Shown here: positions 1-9,215 of the stretch, piece after piece
How the letters are laid out: every line of letters starts with the position of its first letter
How positions within the stretch are numbered: the stretch's first letter is position 1
Assembly: GCF_017431965.1 (NCBI RefSeq)
Contig: NZ_JAFRKB010000003.1
Span: 1 to 58,391 of the forward strand
Length of the DNA stretch: 58,391 nt
From: Methanobrevibacter sp.
Lineage (GTDB): Archaea; Methanobacteriota; Methanobacteria; Methanobacteriales; Methanobacteriaceae
Reading direction: 5' to 3'
Translations under genes and position numbers: made by a program
Notes under the pieces: model-generated
The model's input: only the letters and a program-made list of their open reading frames with translations
Told to the model about the DNA's origin: nothing
Database searches by the model: none

Positions 1-243
1 TCTAGAAAAGTAGTGTAGAGAGAAAAGTGATACAACTATCTCATAAGTATTCATATAACAATCTAGTTTTAATATAATCAGTAATTCCCATAGTAAACAT
101 TTCATATTTTTTATTATATAAAATAAAAACTAACTGAAATACCCCAACATTATCCACAAATTTAATTAACCCGCCAAATCTAAACTATAGTATAGAAAGA
201 TTGAGAAAAAAATAATTAATTGATATTTAACGTGATTACAATG

Positions 244-1263
244 ATGATACCAACAATACCTACTCCCGAAGAATTATTGGACAAGGGATTCAGCAGAGGT
301 AAAAAACAGGCCGATTTGATCAGGTCTCAAAAAATTCCTAAGCATTTAAAAGGAAAAAGAATAGAGGAAAGAAGAGTCATTACTTCCTGTCAGGTAATTA
401 AAGATAAATTAAAATCAATTATCGACGCAGTTCCTGAAATTGAAGAGCTCCATCCATTCTATCAAGATTATATCGACATCACTGTTGGTGTGGATGACAT
501 GAAACAATCATTAGGCGCACTGAACTGGGCATATGGAATAATTACTCAGCTTGAAAAGGAGTACGGTGCCAAAATTAGGAAAAACCCTTCTGAAAGGGCA
601 ACTGAAATACAAAAACAAGCTTACGGAAGGATATCTTCAGTCGTATATAAGATTAAAAAGGATTTGGATTTCCTGGACTTTGCAAAACAAAACCTGAGGA
701 ATATGCCAACAATTGATTTTGATGCAACCACAATAGTCATTGCCGGTTTTCCGAATGTGGGAAAATCCACACTTTTAAGACAAATTACCGGCGCTGACCC
801 TCAAGTTGCAAATTACCCATTTACAACAAAAGGTATTCAGATAGGCCACACAGAAATACACTGGAGAAGCATCCAAATTATCGATACTCCAGGATTGCTC
901 GACAGACCCGTTTTGGAGATGAACGATATTGAAATGAATGCTATCGTTGCACTTGAACATTTGGCTGATGCAATCCTGTTTATCTTTGATGCATCCGAAA
1001 CCTGCGGATTCCATCTGGAAAACCAATATAACCTATTAAAGCAGATTGAAAAAATATTTGCAGATATTCCTGTCTATTACTTATTTAATAAAATGGACTT
1101 AATTGAAGATAGGGAATATCTTAATGAGTATATTGATGATGAAGACAAATCCATATTCATTTCAGCTATTGATGGTGAAGGCGTTGATGAAATAAATAAG
1201 GTTATCCGCTCCATTAAAAAGATAGACCGAACACCTGAAGAAGACGATGATGAGTATTATTAA
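244..1263 (+). CDS. NOG1-family GTPase
   Basis: Predicted GTPase of the OBG/NOG1 family, associated with large ribosomal subunit assembly in eukaryotes and archaea. An N-terminal helical domain (residues 1-160) precedes a G domain with the G1 loop GFPNVGKS (168-175), G3 DTPG (214-217) and G4 NKMD (282-285). The tail is strongly acidic (EEDDDEYY). At about 339 residues it is the short archaeal form, lacking the long C-terminal extension of yeast Nog1. The reading frame is open back to a TTG at 220, but a GTGAT ribosome site at 232-236 points to ATG 241 or 244; I chose 244 because the family usually begins [11 protein letters not shown]. It appears monocistronic. Confidence 0.92.
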   Translation: MIPTIPTPEELLDKGFSRGKKQADLIRSQKIPKHLKGKRIEERRVITSCQVIKDKLKSIIDAVPEIEELHPFYQDYIDITVGVDDMKQSLGALNWAYGIITQLEKEYGAKIRKNPSERATEIQKQAYGRISSVVYKIKKDLDFLDFAKQNLRNMPTIDFDATTIVIAGFPNVGKSTLLRQITGADPQVANYPFTTKGIQIGHTEIHWRSIQIIDTPGLLDRPVLEMNDIEMNAIVALEHLADAILFIFDASETCGFHLENQYNLLKQIEKIFADIPVYYLFNKMDLIEDREYLNEYIDDEDKSIFISAIDGEGVDEINKVIRSIKKIDRTPEEDDDEYY

Positions 1264-1421
1264 ATACATTAAATTATATTTGGAGAAAATCTATCTAATT
1301 AAAAACAATTACCCCTAAAGTTTTTTAAAGAAGAGATATAAACTATTAATAGCTATTTTAATGAAAATTAAGTAGTATTTGATGTGAAAATTTTCAGCTG
1401 AAATATTTTAAACTTCAAGAA

Positions 1422-1606
1422 ATGAATATAAATAGTAAAAAAAAGAGTTGAATTTTCCGGAAAAGAAACTGTGCATATCTCAAAGAAGACACTGACAATG
1501 TTTAATGAGTCTCATGAAATATAAATGAGATATCCAACCGGAAATCTTATGATACATTTTTAAAAAGGCATAATCTATTACAAAAAAGATATAGGAGAAA
1601 ATTTAA
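1422..1606 (+). promoter_or_regulatory. ugd upstream region with nested inverted repeats
   Basis: Most of the 343-base gap after the NOG1 gene carries no gene. A TATA-like stretch lies near 1424-1432, which would start a transcript near 1450. Just after it an outer inverted repeat pairs 1454-1460 (TTTCCGG) with 1538-1544 (CCGGAAA), and an inner one pairs 1475-1482 (ATATCTCA) with 1526-1533 (TGAGATAT). The 3' inner arm can instead pair with TCTCAT at 1510-1515. A second TATA-like stretch at 1518-1527 is possible, in which case these would be operator sites, not leader RNA. The ugd ribosome site is GGAG near 1593. Confidence 0.4.
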
Positions 1607-2830
1607 ATGAAAATTACAGTCGCTGGTGTAGGATATGTAGGGCTTTCACTTGCTGTCCTGCTAGCTCAAAAGCATGATGTTACAGCCATTACAACAACAG
1701 AATCAAAAGCAGAAATGTTAAATCAATTTATCAGTCCTATCCAAGATGACGAGATAGAACGATTTTTTAAAGAGACACGTGAAGGACAAAGGAAACTGAA
1801 TCTTCACACAACAACAGATAAGGAAGCAGCTTATAAGAATGCTGAGCTTGTCATTATAGCCACACCAACAAATTATGATGATGTAAATAATTTCTTTGAC
1901 ACATCAGCTGTTGAGGATGCAATAGAATGGACCCTTAAAGTTAATCCGGATGTTCTTATGGTTATCAAATCAACAATTCCAGTAGGATATACAAAATCCG
2001 TGCGTGAAAAGTATGGAATTAATAACATTATATTCAGCCCAGAATTCCTTCGTGAATCAAAAGCTCTTTATGATAACCTCCATCCGAGCCGCATAGTCGT
2101 TGGATGCGATGATGACCAAAAAGAAGAAGGACAGATGTTTGCAGACCTTCTTCTAGATGGTGCAAGAGAAGAGGAAAAGAGAGCCGGCTGTCCGCAACAG
2201 GACATTCCAATATTGTTGGCGCATTTGACAGAAGCCGAAGCCATCAAACTATTTGCCAACACTTACCTTGCCGTAAGGGTAAGTTACTTTAACGAACTTG
2301 ACACATATGCTCAGACCAAAGGCCTTGATACACAGATGATTATAGACGGCGTATGTATGGACCCTCGTATCGGCGGACATTATAACAACCCATCATTCGG
2401 ATACGGAGGATACTGTTTGCCTAAAGATACAAAACAGCTGCTAGCAAATTATAAAGATGTACCTCAGACCATGATTGAGGCAGTTGTCCATTCAAATGTA
2501 GTACGTAAGGAATTTATAGCAGATGAAATCATTTCAAGGAATCCCGAAACAGTTGGAGTCTATCGACTTACCATGAAGAGTAACAGTGACAATTTCCGTG
2601 CATCAGCTATACAAGACGTAATGAAACGCATAAAAGCCGAAGGAATTCCAATTATTATCTATGAACCAACATTGGATGATGGAAGCGAATTCTTTAGGTC
2701 TGAAGTGGTAAATGATATTGACCGTTTCAAGAGCGAAAGTGACGTGATTCTTGCAAACCGCTTTGATTCCAATGTTCTTGGCGATGTTGCAGACAAGGTA
2801 TATACAAGAGATCTCTTTAGAAGAGATTAA
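1607..2830 (+). CDS. ugd: UDP-glucose 6-dehydrogenase
   Basis: Oxidises UDP-glucose to UDP-glucuronate with two NAD+. Seen in the 407-residue product: N-terminal Rossmann motif GVGYVGLS (7-14), the substrate-domain motif SPEFLRES, and the catalytic cysteine in [11 protein letters not shown]. It resembles the short Ugd type used for capsule precursors. It is transcribed alone from a long upstream region and ends in a hairpin terminator. The enzyme that makes its substrate, GalU, is at 35646-36488, so both probably feed the surface glycan island at the right end. A UDP-N-acetylhexosamine dehydrogenase is possible but less likely for this subfamily. Confidence 0.9.
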   Translation: MKITVAGVGYVGLSLAVLLAQKHDVTAITTTESKAEMLNQFISPIQDDEIERFFKETREGQRKLNLHTTTDKEAAYKNAELVIIATPTNYDDVNNFFDTSAVEDAIEWTLKVNPDVLMVIKSTIPVGYTKSVREKYGINNIIFSPEFLRESKALYDNLHPSRIVVGCDDDQKEEGQMFADLLLDGAREEEKRAGCPQQDIPILLAHLTEAEAIKLFANTYLAVRVSYFNELDTYAQTKGLDTQMIIDGVCMDPRIGGHYNNPSFGYGGYCLPKDTKQLLANYKDVPQTMIEAVVHSNVVRKEFIADEIISRNPETVGVYRLTMKSNSDNFRASAIQDVMKRIKAEGIPIIIYEPTLDDGSEFFRSEVVNDIDRFKSESDVILANRFDSNVLGDVADKVYTRDLFRRD

Positions 2831-2854
2831 AAACTGTCAAAAAAAGTTCTAAAA

Positions 2855-2890
2855 GAGTGTTTAAAAAACTAAATTAACACTCCTTTTTTT
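2855..2890 (+). terminator. hairpin terminator after ugd
   Basis: GAGTGTT (2855-2861) pairs with AACACTC (2876-2882) and is followed by a run of seven T at 2884-2890, 25 bases after the ugd stop codon. Confidence 0.7.
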
Positions 2891-2929
2891 ATTTATAATT
2901 ACTTAAAACCATTTCCAAAAATTCTAATT

Positions 2930-3415
2930 TTAGAATGCAATTGCTTTAACATTGTTGTTTTTATTGAAATCGTTCAATGTTGAAAGTAATTTAGCAAAAT
3001 CCATGTTACTTGAATCTTTCGCCCAAACCACTACAATGTATTGGTCTCCGTTAACATCAACTACTTCTGAAACACCATGAGTTGCATGTTCATAGTCCGT
3101 GAAGTTTGCGATGTGGTCTGAACCTACATCAAGTTTTAAATCATCATCAGCCACTATGTATTCTCTTCCGTCATGATGGATTACATTATCTAAAATGTCA
3201 TCGTTTTCAATATTATCGTAAACATCGTCATCTACATTTTTGTAAATTGAAATTCCACTGTCTTGGTTAGTGTTTGCATATACTGAGTAGTATTCGCCGT
3301 TGTAGATACCTTTGTATGTATCATCTATTTTAAAATCGTTTACACTTGCTGCACAAACGCCGCCGATTAAAAGTGCAGAAACGACCAATGCGAAAAATAT
3401 TTTTTTCATATCCAT
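2930..3415 (-). CDS. small secreted protein, unknown function
   Basis: About 161 residues. The open frame extends 22 codons further, but an AGGTGAT ribosome site lies just before ATG 3415 (ATG 3409 is also possible), and the product then begins with a clear signal peptide (MDMKKIFFALVVSALLIGGVCA). The mature part is acidic, rich in Asp, Asn and Tyr, without transmembrane segments or a motif I recognise. It is expected outside the cell. Its promoter carries the palindrome and TATA module at 3501-3540, shared almost base for base with the secreted-protein gene at 5764, so the two are probably co-regulated. Confidence 0.75.
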   Translation of the reverse strand: MDMKKIFFALVVSALLIGGVCAASVNDFKIDDTYKGIYNGEYYSVYANTNQDSGISIYKNVDDDVYDNIENDDILDNVIHHDGREYIVADDDLKLDVGSDHIANFTDYEHATHGVSEVVDVNGDQYIVVVWAKDSSNMDFAKLLSTLNDFNKNNNVKAIAF

Positions 3416-3500
3416 GTTATCACCTAATTTTTGTTTAACTGTAAGAGAAGTGTTGGGAATACAAGTCCCTTCAAAGTACAATTAAATATATGAAAACACC

Positions 3501-3540
3501 CTTATATAATGTTTTTCGAATGTAAGTGCTCACTTACATC
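3501..3540 (-). promoter_or_regulatory. palindromic operator with BRE/TATA, site A
   Basis: A 20-bp inverted repeat (arms ATGTAAGTG and CACTTACAT, two-base centre) spans 3520-3539. Read on the minus strand it is followed by TTCGAAAAAC (BRE-like) and the TATA box ATTATATAAG, about 90 bases before the secreted-protein start. Site B at 5666-5706 has the same order and the same 10-base spacing. Confidence 0.75.
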
Positions 3541-3734
3541 ATTATTTAGTAAATAAAAGACTTGAAATTAATTATTATTCCAACAAAGTGTTTTAACACC
3601 CTATTTCAAATAAACTAAACTAAAATGGTCTTTTTCAAGCATAGAAATATTTTTACCAAAAATTAACTAAAGTTGCTTGAAGTGAATAATTTTCATTGCA
3701 AAATATTCAAATCGTAATATAAACATTAGAAAAG

Positions 3735-3875
3735 CTAAAATAATTCAAAATCAGATAGCAGACCAAACATTACTCTCATAATTACTGTTCCGTCTGTTTT
3801 CATATCCTTTGATATCCATAATACTATGTTGCTATTTTTTAAAAATTTAATAATGATGAAGTTGTTTTTAGATTA
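3735..3875 (-). pseudogene. possible gene remnant downstream of the MFS gene
   Basis: About 46 codons open on the minus strand with no start codon near the beginning. The translation has a protein-like composition (for example MKTDGTVIMRVMFGLLSDF) in otherwise AT-rich intergenic DNA. I could not assign a family. It may be chance. Confidence 0.25.
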
Positions 3876-5247
3876 AATCATGAACTTCATCTTTAATATA
3901 AAGAACTACAATTATTAAGGATACTACAGCTAAAACAGACATCATAATTGCGGTTTGGGAAAATGCTTCTTGTGAAATTAAACTGTGGCTGATTCTTCCC
4001 CCTGCAAATAATGTCATTAAAACTACTGCAACCGCCGAACCTATTGCACCGATAATTTGTCTTACAGTATTGTTAATTGCTGTTGCATCTTCTACGTCTC
4101 CAGATACAATTGCAATTGTCCATGTTACCGCAGGCATTAAACCTAAACCTGCCCCAATGGATCTGATAATCTGAGTTATGGCCATATATTCCATTGAGGT
4201 ACTCATTGTGTAGGTTGTCATTGCCAAATAGCCTACAATTGAAAATATGCAAGACAGAATCAGAACTTTCCTAACTCCGATTTTATTGGCTATTATTGCA
4301 CCTACGAAATTGAATACAATCATCACAAGGGTTGCCGGAAGCAATATCAAACCGGATTCTGTCGCAGTATAATGCGCTACGCTTTGAACAAACAATGGCA
4401 TTATTACATTCAAACCGCACATTGTAAAGTAAAGTAAAGATGAAAATAATGTTCCCGCAAAGAAAAACTTATTTTTTAAAGGAACCAGACTTACTAATGG
4501 AGTTTTAATACTGAATTGCCTTTTGACAAAGATAACCAATGAAATCACACCAATTATAAGGGGTATAATTACAACCGGACTTAAATTTTTTGTAATGTTG
4601 TTGAACCCAAACATTATTCCGGAACAGCCCACGATACAAAGCATTAATGATAATATATCTAACGGATAATCGCCAGTTTCAAATTCCAATTTAACTGCAG
4701 CTAAAGAAATTAATATTAAAATTGCAACAATTATTGCAAATATCAGAAATATTGGTCTCCATCCAACATAATCAATAATGACACCTCCTAATGTCGGAGC
4801 CAATGCAGGAACTATTCCAATAATAAGGCCAAATAAACCCATATAAACTTGCCATTTATCTTCAGGAACTACTTTAAATAACACAATTTGTGTAATCGGG
4901 AGTAAAATTCCCGCTCCAATACCCTGTATCACTCTTGAAATAATTAAGATTTCTATATTCGGTGAAATAAAAGAAATTATTGTCCCAATTAAAAATATAA
5001 TTAAAGAAGATATTAAAATTGTTTTCACTTTAAAACGTCGGGCAATGAATGCGGATAATGGTATCATCACTCCCAAAACAAGCAAAAATGAAGAATATAC
5101 CAATTGAGCCATGTTCGTAGTTGTGTGAAAATCAAGGGTGATGAATGAAATTCCAGTTGTCACTACAGTCTGAGCAGCACTCAATATCGCGGCCGCTATA
5201 ATAAATATAATCAGTGTTGTCCTTCCGGTTTTAACTTCACTATTCAT
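3868..5247 (-). CDS. MFS drug-export-type transporter, DHA2 family
   Basis: Integral membrane antiporter of the EmrB/QacA type, which exports drugs or other amphipathic compounds using the proton gradient. The 459-residue product is almost entirely hydrophobic segments, about 14 by eye. It carries the antiporter motif C region (LAPTLGGVIIDYVGWRPIF) and an RxxQGxGxG-type motif (SRVIQGIGAGILL). A GTG at 5256 is in frame, but ATG 5247 follows a GTGA sequence and fits better. It sits between two secreted-protein genes that share a promoter module. Its own promoter lacks that palindrome, so co-regulation with them is not shown. Confidence 0.88.
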   Translation of the reverse strand: MNSEVKTGRTTLIIFIIAAAILSAAQTVVTTGISFITLDFHTTTNMAQLVYSSFLLVLGVMIPLSAFIARRFKVKTILISSLIIFLIGTIISFISPNIEILIISRVIQGIGAGILLPITQIVLFKVVPEDKWQVYMGLFGLIIGIVPALAPTLGGVIIDYVGWRPIFLIFAIIVAILILISLAAVKLEFETGDYPLDILSLMLCIVGCSGIMFGFNNITKNLSPVVIIPLIIGVISLVIFVKRQFSIKTPLVSLVPLKNKFFFAGTLFSSLLYFTMCGLNVIMPLFVQSVAHYTATESGLILLPATLVMIVFNFVGAIIANKIGVRKVLILSCIFSIVGYLAMTTYTMSTSMEYMAITQIIRSIGAGLGLMPAVTWTIAIVSGDVEDATAINNTVRQIIGAIGSAVAVVLMTLFAGGRISHSLISQEAFSQTAIMMSVLAVVSLIIVVLYIKDEVHDLI

Positions 5248-5306
5248 TGGTTTCACAGTCTTTTTTTGTTAATTGAATTGTCTATATAATATTTCTTTTT
5301 ATACTT

Positions 5307-5426
5307 TTATTTAAATATATCAAATTTATTTTCCACTAATGGCATGATTTGAGTTGCTCCATCAATGAAGATGTATGAGTTATCCTCTGCAGCCACATAT
5401 CCCATCAGATAACTGCAATATGAATT
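5307..5426 (-). pseudogene. possible C-terminal gene remnant
   Basis: In the 516-base gap between the MFS gene and the secreted-protein gene, 39 minus-strand codons are open and read like a protein end (SYLMGYVAAEDN, then YIFIDGATQIMPLVEN). There is a stop directly upstream and no start codon or ribosome site at its beginning. Family unknown. Apart from this, the MFS promoter and site B, the gap is featureless AT-rich DNA. Confidence 0.35.
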
Positions 5427-5665
5427 TTAATTGCAAAAAATTTGAACTACCTGAGCGCTACTTTACCCTTAAAAATATATATTTAGCCTTTTATCTGGAT
5501 TTATGTAATCGAATAGATTAGTTTGGAAGTAACTATATTTTTAAAATTTTATTTACAAACTGTTACTGGTCAAATTTTTGAATAGTTACTCAAATCCAAT
5601 AATGATTATTTAAAACACTTATTTTTTTAAAATTAGATTAATTAGTTATTTTTAAATTATTTTAA

Positions 5666-5706
5666 GATGTAAGTGGGCACTTACACTCGAAAAACTTTAT
5701 ATATTA
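5666..5706 (+). promoter_or_regulatory. palindromic operator with BRE/TATA, site B
   Basis: TGTAAGTG-GG-CACTTACA at 5668-5685, then CTCGAAAAAC, then TTTATATATTA at 5696-5706, about 58 bases before the start at 5764. Sequence, order and spacing match site A at 3501-3540 in the opposite orientation. Confidence 0.75.
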
Positions 5707-5763
5707 TCTTGAATAAAGTAACAGCAGAAAATACAAGTTTCAAAAAATAAGAAAGGTGTTAAT

Positions 5764-6783
5764 ATGAAAAAATTTGCATTAATCACATTCTCATTATTGA
5801 TCTTAATTATCGGTGTTGGAATTGCTTCAGCAACCGATATTAATGGTACCATTGATGATGCACCCATTCATGCAATTGATCATCAATGTAGTGTAGATGA
5901 AATAGATAATACTGTTCAAAATGACACCAATGATAACAGCATTATTTCTGTTGGAAATGATGCAGATGTTAATGACACTATTGTCAATAGCAACAGTTCC
6001 ACCGCTGCAATTGGGAATTCAACTCAAAATCCTTTAGACCAAAAAGTAGTTCCAACCGTTGGTGTAAAAAATCCAAAACATATTGATTTAAGTCCTGAAA
6101 ATCAAGATTCTCTTAAAAAAGACATTGCAAAATATAACAAATACTTCCAAGATAATCATTTAAAAACAATGTCAAACGGTAAAAAATTCTCTAAAATGGA
6201 CTTGATTTTAGAGATTTATAAACACTACTCATTTGAAGACACTGTAATAATCGCAACCCATGTATTAAGGGATGGAGGATTAAAAATATCCTTCAGTGAA
6301 GTGGAAGCCATGATGTACCAAATGATTGACGGATCAGTATATACAGGTTCCAAAGAAATGAACGGTTCCTATTATAAGGATGAAATGCACAAAGCAGATG
6401 AATTACACAAGTCAATCAACAGCGAATCCAAAAAATACATAGACCTCTTCAATAAAAAGAATGGAAAGGCTTTTATAGAGCGTCCTGATCTGCATTACTC
6501 CTATCTTGATTTGATTTTAGATGTTTACAGGAATCATTCCAGCATTGAAGAAACAATATTGATTGCTACCCATACTTTGCAGAATTGCGGTTACAATGTC
6601 ACCGCTGCATCCATAGAAGATACCGTTAATCAAATGATGCATGCATCAATCAAAACAAATAACAGCCAGTTTACTCCACTGCAGTATTTCCTTTTCTTTA
6701 CTGAATTAAGAGTTATGCATGAACAGGGCCTTGCCCCTGAAGCTTTTGGTTCCACAGGTACCGGATTTCCTGTACAGTTATAA
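5764..6783 (+). CDS. secreted protein with two homologous repeats
   Basis: 339 residues with a signal peptide (MKKFALITFSLLILIIGVGIASA) and a ribosome site AGGTG 7 bases before ATG. Residues 25-105 are low complexity, rich in Asn, Asp, Ser and Thr, probably a wall-spanning linker. Two related units follow, about 121-191 and 224-295. Each contains LIL-acid-aliphatic-Y, then an IATHxLxxxG core, then a conserved Glu and QM near the end. They do not match the pseudomurein-binding repeat pattern I know, so I leave them unnamed. It is probably a cell-surface or secreted protein. Regulation is likely through the palindrome at 5668, shared with the gene at 2930. Confidence 0.8.
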   Translation: MKKFALITFSLLILIIGVGIASATDINGTIDDAPIHAIDHQCSVDEIDNTVQNDTNDNSIISVGNDADVNDTIVNSNSSTAAIGNSTQNPLDQKVVPTVGVKNPKHIDLSPENQDSLKKDIAKYNKYFQDNHLKTMSNGKKFSKMDLILEIYKHYSFEDTVIIATHVLRDGGLKISFSEVEAMMYQMIDGSVYTGSKEMNGSYYKDEMHKADELHKSINSESKKYIDLFNKKNGKAFIERPDLHYSYLDLILDVYRNHSSIEETILIATHTLQNCGYNVTAASIEDTVNQMMHASIKTNNSQFTPLQYFLFFTELRVMHEQGLAPEAFGSTGTGFPVQL

Positions 6784-6811
6784 TATAACAAGAAATTATT
6801 ATGCTTAATTA

Positions 6812-6850
6812 ACTAGGATTTTTTCCTAGTCCTTTTCTTTTTTTATTTTT
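6812..6850 (+). terminator. hairpin terminator
   Basis: ACTAGGA (6812-6818) pairs with TCCTAGT (6824-6830) around a T loop, followed by a T-rich tract to 6850. It lies between the secreted-protein gene and the convergent vapC-like gene. Confidence 0.75.
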
Positions 6851-6874
6851 ACATTTTAAAAATAAGAATGGAAT

Positions 6875-7294
6875 TTAATTTAATTCCAACAGAGATATTT
6901 CCTCAAATTTTTCAAAAAATTTATCTAAGGATACAACATGATCTAAATTAAACTGTTTAGCAATAACAACACTAGAACAATCAATATAACTGGCTTTATA
7001 AGTATTAACATTATATTTTTTAAAGATTGAAAATACCCTATCATTATATTTTTCAATGCTTTGTTCGTTAAGTATTGTAAAGTTATCCACTAAGAAGTAA
7101 TATGCTTTTTTTGTTAGTTCTATATTTTTGGTTTTCTTCATTATGACTGTTATTACTTCCTGCAAGACCCCATTACTAATAAAACATTCATTTTCCAATA
7201 GGAGATTTTTATTTTTTTGGATTATTTCGCGATTGGTGTCGTTTCTTTTGAATATTGGAATAATGAATGAAGTGTCAATGAACAGTTTAGCCAT
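6875..7294 (-). CDS. vapC: PIN-domain toxin, VapC family
   Basis: About 139-residue PIN-domain ribonuclease, the toxin of a VapBC pair. Its likely action is cleavage of tRNA or other structured RNA in the cytoplasm. The N-terminal FIDTSFI carries the first catalytic Asp; further acidic residues occur in YIDCSSVVIA and SLDKFF near the end, as in the family. The frame is open a little upstream, but ATG 7294 overlaps the antitoxin stop by 8 bases (ATGGCTAA), the usual coupled arrangement. The antitoxin gene lies immediately upstream. Confidence 0.88.
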   Translation of the reverse strand: MAKLFIDTSFIIPIFKRNDTNREIIQKNKNLLLENECFISNGVLQEVITVIMKKTKNIELTKKAYYFLVDNFTILNEQSIEKYNDRVFSIFKKYNVNTYKASYIDCSSVVIAKQFNLDHVVSLDKFFEKFEEISLLELN

Positions 7295-7520
7295 CGTAAA
7301 CCAACTCATCTACATTCCAGTCTTCACCATCGTCATCTATCATTCCAAAAACATCATCCAGTGTTACTTTTTGCCTAGGTGTTAAAATGATTTCATCATC
7401 CTTTATATCCCATTCAAAGATTGTGTTTTCATCTATAGGGAATTGTTTAAATTCTTCTTTTATTATTTTCGGCAAGTGCAATTCATCATTACCGTATAAT
7501 TTACTGCTTGCTAAACTCAT
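7287..7520 (-). CDS. vapB: AbrB/VapB-type antitoxin
   Basis: 77 residues. The N-terminal part (LHLPKIIKEEF, then IDENTIFEWDIKDDEIILTP) matches the swapped-hairpin AbrB/SpoVT DNA-binding fold seen in VapB antitoxins. The acidic C-terminus (about 55-77, DDVFGMIDDDGEDW) would be the part that wraps and inhibits the toxin. It is the first gene of a two-gene operon with the PIN toxin, and the pair probably represses its own promoter upstream of 7520. Confidence 0.82.
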   Translation of the reverse strand: MSLASSKLYGNDELHLPKIIKEEFKQFPIDENTIFEWDIKDDEIILTPRQKVTLDDVFGMIDDDGEDWNVDELVYDG

Positions 7521-7683
7521 AAAAAATCACATCGATTATGATTAATCTGAATATTAATATATATTCCGAATAATATAAATTTATCGGAAAAATTAAATTT
7601 CAAAAATTCTTAAACTTACAAAGAATAATTTATGAAAATAATCTTAGATTAATTAATAATACCAATAAAATAATTCCCTGATT

Positions 7684-8127
7684 TTATAAATTTAAATATT
7701 CTTCTTCATGTTCATATAACTCATCATTGATTTCAATTTCTTTTACAAATAATTCATTTATCCTATTCTTATCAGGAATTTTCTTTTTATTTTTATGAAA
7801 CATTTCAACAAAAATAAATTTACTTTCTTCTTTATCAAAGAGGAATGTTATTCTAAAACCGGAATTAACGCCTTTATTTATTCCTTCACAACGGAACTTC
7901 TTGATAATGAATGCAGGCACGTTCACATAATTTTCTAATCCTGCAATACGCATACAAACATGTGATTCAAATTTATTGGATTCCAAAAGATGTTGGATTA
8001 AAATATCATACAAAAGTTTGAAGTCGCTTTTAATTGTAGGGCATTGGTGGCGGGTGAAAGTCTTTTGAAACTCTTTTTTGAATTTATGATGGTATTCAAA
8101 TGTATAGCCCTTGTACTCAGTCATCAT
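7684..8127 (-). CDS. toxin partner of Panacea antitoxin, RelE-like
   Basis: 147-residue basic protein that overlaps the end of the Panacea-domain gene by 11 bases, so the two are translationally coupled. Short length, many Lys and Arg, and a central strand pattern (SGFRITFLFDKEESKFIFVEMFHK) suggest a RelE/HigB-like fold, which would cleave or block mRNA at the ribosome. I see no diagnostic catalytic motif. The toxin role rests mainly on position after the antitoxin, since Panacea antitoxins are known to pair with many toxin families. The start is ATG 8127 or 8124. Confidence 0.65.
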   Translation of the reverse strand: MMTEYKGYTFEYHHKFKKEFQKTFTRHQCPTIKSDFKLLYDILIQHLLESNKFESHVCMRIAGLENYVNVPAFIIKKFRCEGINKGVNSGFRITFLFDKEESKFIFVEMFHKNKKKIPDKNRINELFVKEIEINDELYEHEEEYLNL

Positions 8128-8629
8128 ACTCCCTCACAGAATATTCCGGATCTCTATAAAAAACGGCTTCATAGTTTAATATTTCACCATCTTTTGCTAA
8201 TCTCCAAGGAATATCTCCGTGAGAATATTGGCTTATCTCTTCAGAGTAGAAATGAGAAAGTTTATTGATTGTATCATCAATTACCTGAATCTCATCTGAG
8301 GATAACAAACTGATATCTGGGTCTGTTAATGAGGAATATTTATATTTTGAATAATTTATAACACGTTCGGAACGCTCATCTATTTTTCCTTCATCAATTA
8401 ATTCGCCAATAGCTTCAAAAAAGTGTGAAGGAACTGGTCCCATTTGTTTTCTAATATAAGTTTCACCGCTAATCGGTTTTTCATATTTCTCATAATTGTC
8501 AAAATCAGAAAAATATAATAATTTATATAATACCACCCTGGCAAAATTATCCTTTGTGTGACATCTGCTGATTATGTAGTGAATCATTGATTTGAATTTT
8601 TCAGAGTCGTAAATTATATTCTCATTCAT
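8117..8629 (-). CDS. Panacea-domain (DUF4065) antitoxin
   Basis: 170 residues with the hallmarks of the Panacea/SocA-like domain: KLLYFSDFDNYEKY (about 42-55), then GETYIRKQMGPVPSHFFEAI, the conserved GxxYxxxxxGPVP stretch. Panacea is described as a versatile antitoxin domain that neutralises unrelated toxins. Here it is upstream of and overlaps the toxin gene at 7684, an ordinary antitoxin-first operon. The promoter lies upstream of 8629 in the long AT-rich gap. Confidence 0.82.
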   Translation of the reverse strand: MNENIIYDSEKFKSMIHYIISRCHTKDNFARVVLYKLLYFSDFDNYEKYEKPISGETYIRKQMGPVPSHFFEAIGELIDEGKIDERSERVINYSKYKYSSLTDPDISLLSSDEIQVIDDTINKLSHFYSEEISQYSHGDIPWRLAKDGEILNYEAVFYRDPEYSVREYDD

Positions 8630-9215
8630 TTCAAAACCTCATTACAGTTTTAAACTTTGAAAAAAAAAACTAATTTTACAATATATGATATGAAAACCAA
8701 CATATAAATAATATCATGTAATCAGTTTTAATATCCTGTTCGATACCTTGAAGTTAATATTATTGAAAATTTAATAATAGTTAGTTTTAAATTATTTAAA
8801 TAGATTTCCTTTGCTTTTATGACAATTTTACGAATATAAAGCAATTTTAGTAAGTAAAAACAATCTTAAAACCTAAAATAATTTTTAGGAAGGATTAAAT
8901 GCATAAAAGAAATACATCTTTTAACGGCAATATTCAAAACTGAAAAAATACATATTTACCATCCTATTAAAAACATTTTAAACCAAATGGAAATTTGATT
9001 TTATTTAATTATAACCATTAAATAACAGTTATTACTAATATTAACAAAATAATTCATGAATTTAATAAAATAAATAATTATACTATAAAAAAATAAAAAA
9101 TTAATCAAATTAAGTTTTAATAACTTTCAGTTAATTTAATCGAAACCTTTATATAGTAACAAAAAGTAAATAAAATACATTCATGCAATTCATCAAAATA
9201 AGGAGCGTGAAAACT
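8630..9215. other. AT-rich intergenic region between divergent genes
   Basis: About 585 bases with no sizeable gene. It holds the panacea promoter on the minus strand and the hsp20 promoter (9139-9157) on the plus strand. A 14-codon reading frame at 8899-8943 (MHKRNTSFNGNIQN) has a good AGGAAGGAT ribosome site and a TATA-like AATATAAAG about 60 bases upstream. It may be a leader peptide or chance. Confidence 0.5.
9139..9157 (+). promoter_or_regulatory. hsp20 promoter
   Basis: BRE-like CGAAAC (9141-9146) followed by the TATA box TTTATATA (9148-9155), about 60 bases upstream of the hsp20 start. It is a textbook archaeal promoter. Confidence 0.75.

Noticed and set aside
5764..6783. Pseudomurein-binding repeats
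   Set aside because: The repeat pattern and spacing do not match the family as I know it.
9183..9215. Upstream start for hsp20
   Set aside because: AGGAGCGTGA lies between it and ATG 9216, and the extra residues overlap the likely transcription start.
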